DNA of 64,000 nucleotides from Breznakia pachnodae (GTDB lineage: Bacteria; Bacillota_I; Bacilli_A; Erysipelotrichales; Erysipelotrichaceae). Positions within the stretch are counted from its first letter, which is position 1. Each line of letters opens with the position of its first letter. Made by a program: the position numbers and the translations under genes. The DNA lies in the NCBI RefSeq assembly GCF_030814225.1, contig NZ_JAUSUR010000005.1:1-64000 (forward strand), written 5' to 3'. Below, in pieces: positions 36,606 to 46,322 of this stretch. Under the pieces are notes generated by a model. That model saw only the letters and a list, made by a program, of their open reading frames with translations, had not been told where the DNA came from and did no database searches.

Positions 36606-37940
36606 ATGATTAAAATTGTAAAATTTGGTGGTAGCAGCGTTGCTAGTTCACAGCAGTTTCAAAAAGTAAAAGATATTGTTCTTGCAGATGATTCTAGAAG
36701 ATTTGTTGTTGTTAGTGCAAGTGGTAAAGTTAATAAGGATGACAATAAGATTACTGATCTTTTGTATCTATGTCATGCACATATTAAATATAATATATCT
36801 TGTGATCATATCTTTAATATGATTGAAGAACGTTTTCTGACAATCAAAAAAGAGCTAAACCTCTCATATGATATTCAAAAGGATTTAGATTTATTACGTT
36901 CGCAATTAGATAAGAATATTGATTTGGATTATTTGGTAAGTCGTGGTGAATACTTAACTGCCCTATTATTAGCAGAACACCTTGGATATGAGTTTGTTGA
37001 TGCAAAAGATTTAATCTTCTTTAATTATGATGGATCAATTGATTACAAAAAAATCAAAGAAGCATTTGATAAAATTGTAAATGATTATCCTCGTTTAGTT
37101 ATTCCAGGATTTTATGGTTCATTACCTGATGGTACTTTACGTATCATGAGTAGAGGTGGTGGAGATGTATCTGGTAGTATTATGGCAAATGTTGTTGACG
37201 CTAATGTATATGAAAACTGGACGGATGTATCGGGTATCTTAAAAGCTGATCCAAGAATTGTAAAGAAACCAAAACAAATTGAAGTAATTACTTATAGTGA
37301 ACTTAGAGAGTTATCTTATATGGGAGCATCTGTCTTACATGAAGAAGCAATTTTCCCTGTAAAACATAAGAATATTCCTATTCACATTTTAAATACAAAT
37401 GATCCTACTAGTGCTGGTACGATTATCGTAGACACAGTAGAAGATGAAGAAGCAAATGGTAATGAAATTACTGGTATTGCTGGTAAAAAAGATTTTTCTA
37501 TTATTACCGTTAAAAAATCACATATGTCAAATGAAGTAGGAACAATTAAAAATGCTTTGGATGTATTAGAGAAATATAGTGTAAGTATTGAACATTTACC
37601 TACTGGTGTTGATAGTTTCTCAATCGTAGTTGAGTCTGAAGCTATCAAACCAATTCTTTATGATGTATTACTGCAGATCAAAGAAAAATGTAAACCAAAT
37701 GAATTAACCGTTATTGATAACATCTCATTAATCGCTACTGTATCTCGTTTTATGAAAAGTAAGACTGGTATGAGTGGTCGTTTATTTACTACTCTCGGTA
37801 GAGAAAATATCAATATATCAGTTATCTCTCAAACAAGTGATGAGATGAATATTATTGTAGGTGTTCATAATGATGATTATGAACGTACAATTAAGGCCAT
37901 CTATGATGAGTTTGAAGGTAACAAAGGAGAATCTAAATGA
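36606..37940 (+). CDS. lysC: Aspartate kinase
   Basis: The enzyme phosphorylates aspartate, the first step to lysine, threonine and methionine. The 444-residue protein has the N-terminal KFGGSSVAS (about residues 5-13), a kinase domain with SRGGGDVSGSIMA and YENWTDVSGIL, and two C-terminal ACT domains (about 310-375 and 385-440) with ISVISQTSDEMNIIVGV at the end. It lies five bases after hom and overlaps asd by four bases. Confidence 0.96.
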   Translation: MIKIVKFGGSSVASSQQFQKVKDIVLADDSRRFVVVSASGKVNKDDNKITDLLYLCHAHIKYNISCDHIFNMIEERFLTIKKELNLSYDIQKDLDLLRSQLDKNIDLDYLVSRGEYLTALLLAEHLGYEFVDAKDLIFFNYDGSIDYKKIKEAFDKIVNDYPRLVIPGFYGSLPDGTLRIMSRGGGDVSGSIMANVVDANVYENWTDVSGILKADPRIVKKPKQIEVITYSELRELSYMGASVLHEEAIFPVKHKNIPIHILNTNDPTSAGTIIVDTVEDEEANGNEITGIAGKKDFSIITVKKSHMSNEVGTIKNALDVLEKYSVSIEHLPTGVDSFSIVVESEAIKPILYDVLLQIKEKCKPNELTVIDNISLIATVSRFMKSKTGMSGRLFTTLGRENINISVISQTSDEMNIIVGVHNDDYERTIKAIYDEFEGNKGESK

Positions 37941-38953
37941 AAACATACAATGTAGCTATTCTAGGAGCCACAGGAGCCGTTGGGCAAGAGATGATGAATG
38001 TCCTAGCAGAAAGAGACTTCCCTCTCAACAAACTGCGTCTATTAGCCTCTAAACGTAGCGTTGGTAAAACATATCAGTACAAAGATCAGGTAATCGCCTG
38101 TGAAGAAGCAACTCCAGATTCATTTGAAGGTATGGATATTGTGCTTGGAGCTGTTGAAAATGATATTGCAGAACAATTACTTCCACATGCAGTAAAAGCA
38201 GGTGCAGTGGTAATTGATAATTCTAGTGCTTATCGTTTAGATGATAATGTTCCATTGGTTGTTCCTGAAGTAAATCCCCAGGATATTCAAAAGAACAATG
38301 GAATTATTGCAAATCCAAACTGTTCAACAATTATCGCTTTAGTAGCAATTAATAAATTACATGAATATGCAACTGTTAATTCAATTATTGCATCAACATA
38401 CCAAGCAGTTTCAGGTGCAGGAGTTCCAGGACTGAATGAACTGAATACACAAGTAACGCAAGTAATGAATGATGAAAAAGTGGAACCACAAGTATTCCCT
38501 TACCAAATCGCATTCAACTTAATTCCACAAATTGGTGGATTTGATGAAATGGGTTACTCAAGTGAAGAAATGAAAATGCAAAATGAAGGTAGAAAAATTC
38601 TACATCATCCAGAGTTAAATGTAACTTGTACATGTGTACGGGTTCCCGTAATGCGTTCACACTCTGAATCATTAACACTATTCTTCGATAAAGAAATTGA
38701 TGTTGAGAAAGCAAAAGAACTATTAGCAAATGCTGATGGAGTAAAACTTGTAGATGATCCAAACAACAAACAATACCCAATGCCTCTTGATACAAGTGAT
38801 CAGGACTTGGTATACGTTGGACGTATCCGTAAAGATTTAACTCAAAACAATAATAAATCATTAACACTATGGTGCTGTGGTGACCAGGTAAGAAAAGGTG
38901 CTGCAACCAACGCTGTACAAATTGCAATCGAATATATAAAACAAAACGCGTAG
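37937..38953 (+). CDS. asd: Aspartate-semialdehyde dehydrogenase
   Basis: The enzyme reduces aspartyl phosphate to aspartate semialdehyde. The 338-residue protein has the NADP motif ILGATGAVGQEM (about residues 8-19), the active-site Cys in ANPNCSTI (about residues 126-133), YQAVSGAGVPG, and the RVPVMRSHSESL histidine segment. The ATGA overlap with lysC suggests coupled translation. It ends the hom-lysC-asd operon. Confidence 0.97.
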   Translation: MKTYNVAILGATGAVGQEMMNVLAERDFPLNKLRLLASKRSVGKTYQYKDQVIACEEATPDSFEGMDIVLGAVENDIAEQLLPHAVKAGAVVIDNSSAYRLDDNVPLVVPEVNPQDIQKNNGIIANPNCSTIIALVAINKLHEYATVNSIIASTYQAVSGAGVPGLNELNTQVTQVMNDEKVEPQVFPYQIAFNLIPQIGGFDEMGYSSEEMKMQNEGRKILHHPELNVTCTCVRVPVMRSHSESLTLFFDKEIDVEKAKELLANADGVKLVDDPNNKQYPMPLDTSDQDLVYVGRIRKDLTQNNNKSLTLWCCGDQVRKGAATNAVQIAIEYIKQNA

Positions 38954-38974
38954 AATCTACGCGTTTTGTTTTGG
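38941..38974 (+). terminator. Terminator of hom-lysC-asd
   Basis: ACAAAACGCGTAGA (38941-38954) pairs with TCTACGCGTTTTGT (38956-38969), followed by T-rich sequence. The asd stop codon TAG lies in the stem. Confidence 0.85.
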
Positions 38975-39102
38975 TTTAATTTAACTCTTCTCAATTGCAT
39001 TTCGATTATTGCGATATTGATATATTACTTTTATAAGGATTATATCAATAAATGAAATGTTGATCAAAGCCTGTCTTTTTTGATCGTTATCAATAATCTA
39101 TT

Positions 39103-39237
39103 TTATTCTTGAACTTCGAACATGTCTTTTCCAACACCGCACAGTGGACATACGTAGTCATCTGGTTCAGCGTTGAAGTCAGGTCCATCATAAACGTACC
39201 CACATACTGTACATACATAGTTTTTGTTATCAGCCAT
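39103..39237 (-). CDS. Rubredoxin, unusually short (44 residues)
   Basis: This small iron electron carrier starts [18 protein letters not shown] and ends in [15 protein letters not shown]. Both knuckles are present: Cys9-x2-Cys12 and Cys30-x2-Cys33, each followed by Gly. Standard rubredoxins have about 52-54 residues with 29 residues between the two CxxC pairs; here there are 17, so the usual loop with GxxxxGTxF is missing. The ribosome binding site AAAGGAGG is strong. The gene was found by direct reading because it is too short for most gene finders. The roughly 410-base gap between asd and the LysR gene holds only this gene and the asd terminator. Confidence 0.92.
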   Translation of the reverse strand: MADNKNYVCTVCGYVYDGPDFNAEPDDYVCPLCGVGKDMFEVQE

Positions 39238-39366
39238 AATAAAATCCTCCTTTACCTTAACAATCTTAATTGTTCTGAGTATATTCTAACTTGTTTAGAA
39301 ATAAATTTCCATTCTAACACTCAATAATAAGTAAAATTTTTATCTTTTTTCTATTTTTTACGTATT

Positions 39367-40254
39367 CTAACAATCATATGACTTTAATTCTTTAAAAATA
39401 GATTCATATTCTTCAGAAAAAGCACTATCTTTATTCCAGAGAAATGTGAAGTCATGCATAACTACAAAGTCAGTTAGTGGTATTTTCTTTAAAACACCAG
39501 TATTGAGTTCTTCTTCTACTGCAGACTTATAAAGAAATGAAATTCCACAATCCTGACACAATAGATTTACAATCGTATGTATATTCCCTACCTCTACAAT
39601 ATGCTTAAAATCATTAACTGATAAATTTTTAATAGCTAAGGTCTTTGAAAGGATTGCTCTTGTTCCTGAACCATGTTCTCTTACCAATAAACGTTCTGAA
39701 GTAAGATCTTTTAAATATTTAATTGATTTACTAAACTTATGTGTTTTAGAAGCAACTGCAATATATTCTTCTGACTTATATATACGAGTATCGTAATCAC
39801 CTGTATTAAAATATCCTTCAACAATCGCAAAATCAATTTCTCCATTATGCAGATAAGAAAGTAGTTTTTGAGTATTCCCATATCTTACCTTTATATCTGT
39901 ATCTGGATGAAGTTTAATATAATTAGCAAGAGCATCAACAATTGCATACTCGCCAATTGTCATCGTTACTCCAAAGGTCAATACTTTCCTTCCATCTAAA
40001 CTTGCCTGCATTCTTTGCTTTAAGGTAGTTTCATCATTACGCATTGTTTCTAAAGAGGAACGAAGAATTTTACCAGCAGAAGTAAGAACCAATTTCTTCT
40101 TATCTCTTACAAACAATGAGGTTTCGTATTCTTCTTCTAAATATTTAATATGTTGCGAGACAGCTGGTTGTGTAAGATTAAGTGCATCTGCAGCATGAGT
40201 GAAATTCATATACTCACAAACCTTTAAGAAAGTCTCCATTCGAAAATCCAACAT
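39367..40254 (-). CDS. LysR-family transcriptional regulator (CysL/YeiE-like)
   Basis: The 295-residue protein has an N-terminal winged helix (MLDFRMETFLKVCEYMNFTHAADALNLTQPAVSQHI, about residues 1-36) and a LysR substrate-binding domain (about 90-290). It is divergent from the YeiH family transporter gene, the usual partner of YeiE/CysL-type regulators, so it most likely controls it. The start at 40254 was chosen because GGAGG precedes it and would lie inside a longer protein. LysR sites likely lie in 40255-40384. Confidence 0.9.
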   Translation of the reverse strand: MLDFRMETFLKVCEYMNFTHAADALNLTQPAVSQHIKYLEEEYETSLFVRDKKKLVLTSAGKILRSSLETMRNDETTLKQRMQASLDGRKVLTFGVTMTIGEYAIVDALANYIKLHPDTDIKVRYGNTQKLLSYLHNGEIDFAIVEGYFNTGDYDTRIYKSEEYIAVASKTHKFSKSIKYLKDLTSERLLVREHGSGTRAILSKTLAIKNLSVNDFKHIVEVGNIHTIVNLLCQDCGISFLYKSAVEEELNTGVLKKIPLTDFVVMHDFTFLWNKDSAFSEEYESIFKELKSYDC

Positions 40255-40321
40255 AATTACCTCCATCTTTTTTAGCGATATAACCATAACAAATATTTAT
40301 GATTATATCAATTATTATAAT

Positions 40322-40350
40322 TTAACAAAATGACGATTATTGTATATAGT
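40322..40350 (+). promoter_or_regulatory. Promoter of yeiH-like gene
   Basis: TTAACA (40322-40327) and TATAGT (40345-40350) are 17 bases apart. The AT-rich stretch just upstream (40270-40322) contains imperfect dyads such as TTATGATTATATCAATTATTATAA that could be LysR contacts. Confidence 0.5.
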
Positions 40351-40384
40351 ATAAGAATATTAAGATAAAAATATGGAGGAACTC

Positions 40385-41416
40385 ATGACACTTATATCTA
40401 AAAACTGGAGAGGAATTCTTTTCTGTCTTGCAATTGCAATTCCCTCTTATCTTCTAGGAAATCAATTTCCAATAATCGGAGGACCTGTAATCGCTATTGT
40501 TGGAGGAATGATATTAGCTATTTTTATAAAGAATAGAAATACATTAAACGATGGAGTGAAATATACTTCAAAGAAAATACTTCAGTATGCTGTTATATTG
40601 CTGGGATTTGGAATGAATCTGGAAGTTGTACTGCAAACTGGTAAACAATCTTTACCAATTATTATTTGTACAATCGCAACTTCACTCATTATTGCATACA
40701 TACTACACCGTGTATTAGTAATCCCACAAAAAATTTCTACTCTAATTGGTGTTGGATCATCAATATGTGGTGGTTCTGCAATTGCAGCAACTGCACCAGT
40801 GATTGATGCTAATGAAGAAGAAGTGGCACAAGCAATATCCGTTATTTTTCTGTTTAATGTAATAGCAGCACTTATTTTTCCAATGTTAGGTGCAGCAATT
40901 GGTTTTTCTACAACCTCTGGTGATGCCTTTGGTGTATTTGCAGGAACTGCAGTAAATGATACATCATCAGTTACTGCAGCAGCTTCCACATGGGACAGTA
41001 TGTATCACCTTGGAAGTCAAACACTAGATAAAGCCGTAATTGTAAAACTTACCAGGACACTAGCTATTATTCCTATTACAGCGTTTCTAGCATTAAGAAG
41101 AGCAAAGAATACAGAAGTAAAAAACGGAGAAAAAATATCTCTAAAGAAAGTATTCCCTTTCTTTATCTTATTCTTTATCGCCACCAGTTTAGTTACTACA
41201 ATTGCTACATCAGCAGGAGTTTCACAAGAAGTATTTACTCCATTAAAAACTCTATCTAAATTCTTTATTATTATGGCTATGGGAGCAATTGGTTTTAATA
41301 CAGATATTGTCAAACTCGTGAAGAGTGGTGGTAAACCTATTCTTCTAGGTATGTCTTGCTGGATAGGTATCACGGCAGTCTCTTTAGGAATGCAGTACAT
41401 TATGAATATATGGTAA
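40385..41416 (+). CDS. yeiH: YeiH/UPF0324 family membrane protein (putative sulfate exporter family)
   Basis: The 343-residue protein has about 9-10 hydrophobic segments. Its family motifs include ILLGFGMNL (about residues 70-78), [17 protein letters not shown] (about residues 126-142) and [15 protein letters not shown] (about residues 192-206), typical of UPF0324 (PF03601). Members are annotated as sulfate or sulfite exporters on limited evidence. The start at 40385 was chosen because GGAGGA (40375-40380) lies upstream of it. It is divergent from the LysR gene. Confidence 0.88.
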   Translation: MTLISKNWRGILFCLAIAIPSYLLGNQFPIIGGPVIAIVGGMILAIFIKNRNTLNDGVKYTSKKILQYAVILLGFGMNLEVVLQTGKQSLPIIICTIATSLIIAYILHRVLVIPQKISTLIGVGSSICGGSAIAATAPVIDANEEEVAQAISVIFLFNVIAALIFPMLGAAIGFSTTSGDAFGVFAGTAVNDTSSVTAAASTWDSMYHLGSQTLDKAVIVKLTRTLAIIPITAFLALRRAKNTEVKNGEKISLKKVFPFFILFFIATSLVTTIATSAGVSQEVFTPLKTLSKFFIIMAMGAIGFNTDIVKLVKSGGKPILLGMSCWIGITAVSLGMQYIMNIW

Positions 41417-41420
41417 AAGA

Positions 41421-41450
41421 AAAATGCGTTGTAATAAACGCATTTTTGTT
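41421..41450. terminator. Bidirectional terminator between yeiH and fakA
   Basis: AAAATGCGTT (41421-41430) and AACGCATTTT (41437-41446) form a 10-pair stem with six-base loop, flanked by A and T runs. It can serve both convergent genes. Confidence 0.85.
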
Positions 41451-41453
41451 TGA

Positions 41454-43079
41454 CTATTCTACTCCGATAATAAATGAATAAACAGGCTGATTGCCCATTG
41501 TAGCTTCAACTTCTACATCTTTATCTTCAATATATTTCGTAATATCATCTAATTCTTCTTGTGTAGTGTCTTCACCAGCGATTAATGTAACAATTTCACT
41601 GTCTTCATTCACCATAGAATCTACTAATTTCTTAGTTGCTTCCATTTTATCTTTCACACTACAGATAATATCTTTTTCTTTTAATCCCATGTAATCATGT
41701 GCTTTGATTTCAATTCCATCAAATGTTGTATCTTTGATTGCATAAGTTACTTGTCCAGTTACTACATTCTCGACTGCTTCACTCATTTCTGCAATATTTG
41801 CATCAACATCAACTTCTGGGTTAAACATCATACATGCACATAATCCTTGAGGAATACTCTTAGATGGAATTACATGAATATCCAAATCCTCTAATACTTG
41901 CGCAGCTTGTTGAGCTGCTAATATAATATTTGAGTTATTTGGCATAATGAAGATATGATCTGCATTAATTTTCTTAATTGCTTCAACGAAATCTTCGGTT
42001 GAAGGATTCATTGTTTGTCCACCTGAGATAATTGTATCCACTCTTAACTCTTTGAACATATCCATAAGCCCCTGACCAGCAGCTACAGAAATCAATGCAT
42101 ATTTTTGTTTTGGTTTCGACGCCACTTGTGCTTCATCGTCTTTCGCCAATGTTAAGTGTTCGTGTTGTTCTTGCATATTTTCAATCTTCAACTTCACAAA
42201 CTCTCCATAGCGCTGCCCTAGATTTAGTGCATCTCCAGGTTTTAATGTATGAACATGAACCTTTACAATGTCATCATCTTGAACTACTACTAAAGAATCT
42301 CCAAGATTACTTAATGATTCTCTTAATTTATCTTCATTGAATGTTTTAAGGTTATTTTCGTCAAGACGAACAATAAACTCAGTACAATATCCAAATTCAT
42401 CGCTTTCTAATTGTGCTCCAGCAGCAACATTTGTTGCTTCGCTTTCATTACGAGCAATCACTGTTCCCTCTAATGCACTTAAAAATCCTTCTAAAATATA
42501 TACTAATCCAGCACCACCACTATCAACTACACCAACTTCTTTTAAAACTGGTAACAGTTCTGGTGTATTATCTAATGATATTTTTGCTTCTTCAACTAAT
42601 TTCTTCATTACATCAACACATGAGATTGATGAGTTTTCACTCGCATAAACAAATGTATAGTCACTCGCTTCACGAATAACCGTAAGAATTGTACCTTCAA
42701 CTGGTCTCATAACTGCTTTATAAGCAACTCTAGACCCGTTTACAAAAGCATTTGCTAATTTCAACCCATTAATTTCACTATCTTCTTCAAGCGCTTGATA
42801 AAGACCACGAAAAATCTGTGAAGTAATAACTCCAGAGTTTCCTCTCGCTCCCATAAGCAATCCTTTAGACAGTGCTTTTGCAATATCATTGATTGATTCA
42901 CTATCAACTTTCAGAGCATCATTCATCCCTGATGTGAATGTCAAAGACATATTCGTTCCAGTATCCCCATCGGGAACAGGGAAAACATTCAAAGTATCGA
43001 CTTCCTGATGGTGATTCGCTAAATTATTAGCCCCACTCTCAATCATATCTTTAAATATCAGACCATTTATATTTTCCAT
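41454..43079 (-). CDS. fakA: Fatty acid kinase catalytic subunit FakA (YloV/DAK family)
   Basis: FakA phosphorylates fatty acids bound to a FakB (DegV) partner, feeding phospholipid synthesis. The 541-residue protein has an N-terminal DhaL domain with FPVPDGDTGTNMSLT (about residues 31-45) and GARGNSGVITSQI (about residues 75-87), a middle domain, and a C-terminal FakA domain. No FakB gene is in the window. The start at 43079 (ATG) has AGGTGAT upstream; earlier GTG/ATG codons sit on the ribosome binding site. It lies nine bases after asp23, the usual yloU-yloV pairing. Confidence 0.94.
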   Translation of the reverse strand: MENINGLIFKDMIESGANNLANHHQEVDTLNVFPVPDGDTGTNMSLTFTSGMNDALKVDSESINDIAKALSKGLLMGARGNSGVITSQIFRGLYQALEEDSEINGLKLANAFVNGSRVAYKAVMRPVEGTILTVIREASDYTFVYASENSSISCVDVMKKLVEEAKISLDNTPELLPVLKEVGVVDSGGAGLVYILEGFLSALEGTVIARNESEATNVAAGAQLESDEFGYCTEFIVRLDENNLKTFNEDKLRESLSNLGDSLVVVQDDDIVKVHVHTLKPGDALNLGQRYGEFVKLKIENMQEQHEHLTLAKDDEAQVASKPKQKYALISVAAGQGLMDMFKELRVDTIISGGQTMNPSTEDFVEAIKKINADHIFIMPNNSNIILAAQQAAQVLEDLDIHVIPSKSIPQGLCACMMFNPEVDVDANIAEMSEAVENVVTGQVTYAIKDTTFDGIEIKAHDYMGLKEKDIICSVKDKMEATKKLVDSMVNEDSEIVTLIAGEDTTQEELDDITKYIEDKDVEVEATMGNQPVYSFIIGVE

Positions 43080-43088
43080 TATCATCAC

Positions 43089-43448
43089 CTATTTTATAAC
43101 CTTTATCCCTTGGACATACACATTAATTGTTTCAAAATCTACATCTAAAGTTTTTTCCATCATGTACTTCACTTTTTTCTGTACCTCTAAAACAACCTCT
43201 GAGATTTTTACGCCATGAGAAACAATGATATATAGATCTAATTCTAAAGCACCATCTTTCTCTTTTACAACAACTCCTTTTGAGAAATTTTCTTTACGTA
43301 GCAGTTCTGCCCAACCATCTTTTAAAAACTTCTGTGAAGCCATTCCTACTACACCATAACATTCACTGACAATTCCACCAGCTAATGTTGTTATAGCTTC
43401 CTTTGAAACATTTATATCTCCATATTTAGTGTTCTTTGTTATTGACAT
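43089..43448 (-). CDS. Asp23/Gls24 family envelope protein (YloU)
   Basis: The 119-residue protein starts MSITKNTKYGDINVSKEAI and has the Asp23 domain (about residues 8-110): VSKEAITTLAGGIVSECYGVVGM, a variable loop, and YIIVSHGVKISEVVLEVQKKV. In other Firmicutes YloU is encoded just before YloV/FakA, as here. Its role in envelope homeostasis or FakA function is not settled. The start at 43448 follows AAGGAG. Confidence 0.92.
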   Translation of the reverse strand: MSITKNTKYGDINVSKEAITTLAGGIVSECYGVVGMASQKFLKDGWAELLRKENFSKGVVVKEKDGALELDLYIIVSHGVKISEVVLEVQKKVKYMMEKTLDVDFETINVYVQGIKVIK

Positions 43449-43501
43449 ATAAATCACTCCTTATCACTTGATTATAACATATTCACTATATTTACTCTAC
43501 A

Positions 43502-44290
43502 TTAATCACACTTACCTGAATGAACACTTCCATCCACAAAATAAATACATCTCAAATCGCTTTTATATTTCTCTAGTACTCCTCGATAATTCTTAAGTAA
43601 ATCTATATCGCTATAGGAAGTACGGACAATATGTCCATCCTGCATCAGCAATTCTAACATATTATCATCATAAGAGGTACTATAATGACGAATTTCCGAA
43701 ATCAGACTAATGTACTCATCATCTACTTCTGATAAACTTTCAGCTAATAACTCTCGTTGTTCTTCATTTAAGTCTACAATATATGGTGAACTGATTAGCG
43801 CTAGCTGTGTATCATCAAGTATTACTGATTTTCCATTCGCCAGCAATACATAATTCTTACCGTCAGCTGCGTATTGCCCAATTACCTTCTCTTCAGTCAC
43901 ATTAATATAAATTGACCCACTGAAGTAATCTTTACGTACACTGACATCTTTAATTAATTCATCCTCTTCCAATACTTTTTCAATAAAGTATACAGGATGG
44001 AAAACCATTTTACCACTATATTTCAAACTTGCTTTATCAAGAATTTGCTGTTGTGAATAAATTACATTATTATTCACTTTTAAAATCTTAATATTAGACA
44101 ATGATGTCAGCATATAAATACCAATAGTAGCAATAAGAACTAACGCAATTAATATCTTTATTCTTCTTCTTGTTCTTTTTAATTTTTTACGATGCTTTAT
44201 TACTCGATCATATCTTGTTTCTTGTTCATCTTTTTCTAAAACTCGTTCTAGTTCTTCTTGGTCTAACTTGTCATTTTTGCGTCGTTCCAA
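43502..44290 (-). CDS. divIB: Cell division protein DivIB/FtsQ
   Basis: DivIB is a bitopic division protein that acts with FtsL and DivIC. The 262-residue protein has a basic cytoplasmic tail (about 1-45), one membrane helix (about 47-66), a POTRA domain (about 68-140, IKILKVNNNVIYSQQQILDKA), and a beta domain. The start is TTG at 44290, overlapping the end of murB by 28 bases. No in-frame ATG lies before the membrane helix, and a TGAGAAG sequence precedes it. Confidence 0.93.
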   Translation of the reverse strand: MERRKNDKLDQEELERVLEKDEQETRYDRVIKHRKKLKRTRRRIKILIALVLIATIGIYMLTSLSNIKILKVNNNVIYSQQQILDKASLKYSGKMVFHPVYFIEKVLEEDELIKDVSVRKDYFSGSIYINVTEEKVIGQYAADGKNYVLLANGKSVILDDTQLALISSPYIVDLNEEQRELLAESLSEVDDEYISLISEIRHYSTSYDDNMLELLMQDGHIVRTSYSDIDLLKNYRGVLEKYKSDLRCIYFVDGSVHSGKCD

Positions 44291-45180
44291 TTAAACTTCT
44301 CAACTTCCATTTTTAGATGAACACCATATTTTTCAAAAACAGCATTTTGAACCAACAAGACTAACTGATCTATATCTTCAGCAGTAGCATCCCCTTCATT
44401 AACAATGAAGTTGGCGTGCTTCTCGCTTACTTTTGCGCCACCAATACTTTTACCTCGAAGTCCACACTTATCAATTAACTCCCATGCCTGAGCATCACTA
44501 GGGTTACGAAACACACTTCCTGCACTAGGCTTTTCCAAAGGTTGTGAATCTTTTCTGCGTTGTCTTCTTGAATCAATCAGATCACGGATTTCCTTTTGGT
44601 CTCCATCATGAAGTTTTATTTCCACACCTAAAACAACCCAGTCTGGGTGGTTAAGAAATAAAGAATGGCGATATCCATAATCTAAATCACTTTTTTCAAT
44701 CCATACACATTCATTGTCACGTAAAACATATACACGTTCTACAATTTCCGACATATCACTACGGTATGCACCTGCATTCATTACAACTGCACCACCAACC
44801 GTAGCTGGGATCCCACTGGCAAATTCAAGTCCACTCAGTGATTCTTTCATCGCTCCATTTGATAACATAATCAAAGAAACTCCAGCCTGTGCAATACAAG
44901 TACCATCTTCTTCAAAATTAAAATCTGTAAAATAACGATCCAGACAAATCACTACACCCTCATAATAATTATCTGAACATAATAAATTACTCCCTTTACC
45001 AAATACCTTGTAAGGAAGTCCTTGTGCTTTACATACTTCAACAATACGAATCAGTGATAACTCACTTTTCGGGTAGATAAGATACTTTGCTCTACCACCA
45101 ATACGATATGTTGTGTGTTTGCTCAATGGTGCATCTAACTCTAAGTCACCATGTGTTTCCAATAACTCTTCTATTTTCAT
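44263..45180 (-). CDS. murB: UDP-N-acetylenolpyruvoylglucosamine reductase
   Basis: This FAD enzyme makes UDP-MurNAc for peptidoglycan. The 305-residue protein has the FAD-binding region HTTYRIGGRAKYLIYP (about residues 25-40), GKGSNLL, GIPATVGGAVVMNAGAYRSDM (about residues 121-141) with the catalytic region, AGSVFRNP (catalytic Ser, about residues 217-224), and HANFIVNEG. It is the shorter type IIa form found in Firmicutes. The start at 45180 has AGGAG upstream. Confidence 0.96.
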   Translation of the reverse strand: MKIEELLETHGDLELDAPLSKHTTYRIGGRAKYLIYPKSELSLIRIVEVCKAQGLPYKVFGKGSNLLCSDNYYEGVVICLDRYFTDFNFEEDGTCIAQAGVSLIMLSNGAMKESLSGLEFASGIPATVGGAVVMNAGAYRSDMSEIVERVYVLRDNECVWIEKSDLDYGYRHSLFLNHPDWVVLGVEIKLHDGDQKEIRDLIDSRRQRRKDSQPLEKPSAGSVFRNPSDAQAWELIDKCGLRGKSIGGAKVSEKHANFIVNEGDATAEDIDQLVLLVQNAVFEKYGVHLKMEVEKFNWNDAKMTS

Positions 45181-45187
45181 AATACTC

Positions 45188-46246
45188 CTATAATGTCTCA
45201 ATTAATTTTGCTATATCATCACATGCATTAGGAAACCCATGTTCCTTTGCATTCTCACTCATTTCTTCACGAAGGTTTTTATCACTTAAAACCATATTTA
45301 TTTTATCATAAAGTGTCTTAGTATTTAAGTCTTTTTCCTCAATCATGAGTGCACTCTTTTCATCAACCAAAGATTTTGCATTAAAATACTGATGATTATG
45401 AGCGACATAAGGACTTGGAATCAGAATACTACAAATTCCACTTGCAGTAATTTCTGCAGCCGTTGTTGCCCCTGCCCGACAGATAATTAAATCAAATTTA
45501 TCAATAATAGCCAGTTGATCAATATAATCAACTACCTTTACATGATCACTTGATAGTTCATCATATGTTTCCTGATAATTATTCTTACCACTTACATATA
45601 AAAAATTAACATCTTTGATTTCACGTAATACATCTTTCATAATGGTGTTTACACTACTGCTTCCAAGAGAACCCATCACAACTAAAACCAAAGGTTTATC
45701 CTCTGGTAATCCAAATGTCTTAAAATATGTTTCATCTGTTATCCGTTGCGCTGCGTAAGTAGCCCTTGGATTCCCTAACAACTGTACATTACAGTCAGGA
45801 AAATCTTTTCTCGCATTCTCATAACAAATTACAACTGCATCTGCATATTTCGCCAACAGACGATTTGCAGCTCCTGCAATTGAATTTTGTTCATGCAATA
45901 CTATCTTCACCTTTAGTTTGTTCGCCGCCATAATTGTTGGCACACTTACATACCCACCAAATCCAATCACGACTTCCGGCTGCTCACTGCGGATGATTTT
46001 TTTCGCTTTTCGCGTAGCCAATAAACTTTGTATTCCAGCTTTCAGTTTGTTGAAAATACTACCAGTAAACCCACTGGTATGTAACGCAAAAAAAGGATAA
46101 CCATGTTCAGGAATAATCGTTGCTTCCATTCGATCATCGTTACCTACAAAAACTATATCATGCCCCTCTTGTTTCATATAATCTGCCAGAGCCAGTGCTG
46201 GATAAATATGCCCGCCTGTGCCTCCAGTTACAATCAGTACTTTCAA
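45188..46246 (-). CDS. murG: Undecaprenyldiphospho-muramoylpentapeptide N-acetylglucosaminyltransferase MurG
   Basis: MurG adds GlcNAc to lipid I to form lipid II at the membrane. The 352-residue protein has TGGTGGHIYPALALA (about residues 7-21), GFGGYVSVPTIMAA, LHEQNSIAGAANR and the acceptor/donor site CRAGATTAAEI (about residues 258-268). The start is set at TTG 46246, which gives the MKVLIVTGGTGG beginning typical of MurG and sits eight bases after AGGAG. GTG 46255 or ATG 46252 are closer to that site. A TATAAT lies upstream near 46270. Confidence 0.93.
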   Translation of the reverse strand: MKVLIVTGGTGGHIYPALALADYMKQEGHDIVFVGNDDRMEATIIPEHGYPFFALHTSGFTGSIFNKLKAGIQSLLATRKAKKIIRSEQPEVVIGFGGYVSVPTIMAANKLKVKIVLHEQNSIAGAANRLLAKYADAVVICYENARKDFPDCNVQLLGNPRATYAAQRITDETYFKTFGLPEDKPLVLVVMGSLGSSSVNTIMKDVLREIKDVNFLYVSGKNNYQETYDELSSDHVKVVDYIDQLAIIDKFDLIICRAGATTAAEITASGICSILIPSPYVAHNHQYFNAKSLVDEKSALMIEEKDLNTKTLYDKINMVLSDKNLREEMSENAKEHGFPNACDDIAKLIETL

Positions 46247-46284
46247 AAACATCACTCCTGCTAAGTATTATACCATAATACAAC

Positions 46285-46313
46285 CAAAAAATAAGTAGCA
46301 GATGCTACTTATT
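46285..46313 (-). terminator. Terminator of sortase gene
   Basis: AATAAGTAGCA (46290-46300) and TGCTACTTATT (46303-46313) form an 11-pair stem. The minus transcript then has a U-run (46285-46290). It lies 10 bases after the sortase stop codon. Confidence 0.85.
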
Positions 46314-46322
46314 TTCGATTTC

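Noticed and set aside
39040..39102. A hairpin (TGATCAAA...TTTTGATC) as rubredoxin terminator
   Set aside because: The stem is weak, and the U-run is poorly placed on the minus strand; left unannotated.
39109..39327. A 72-codon plus-strand frame over the rubredoxin gene
   Set aside because: It is antisense to a convincing rubredoxin with an AAAGGAGG site and lacks its own ribosome binding site.
42337..42648. Plus-strand open frames inside fakA, gltB, ileS and other genes
   Set aside because: They are antisense shadows with low-complexity translations, no ribosome binding sites and no family resemblance.
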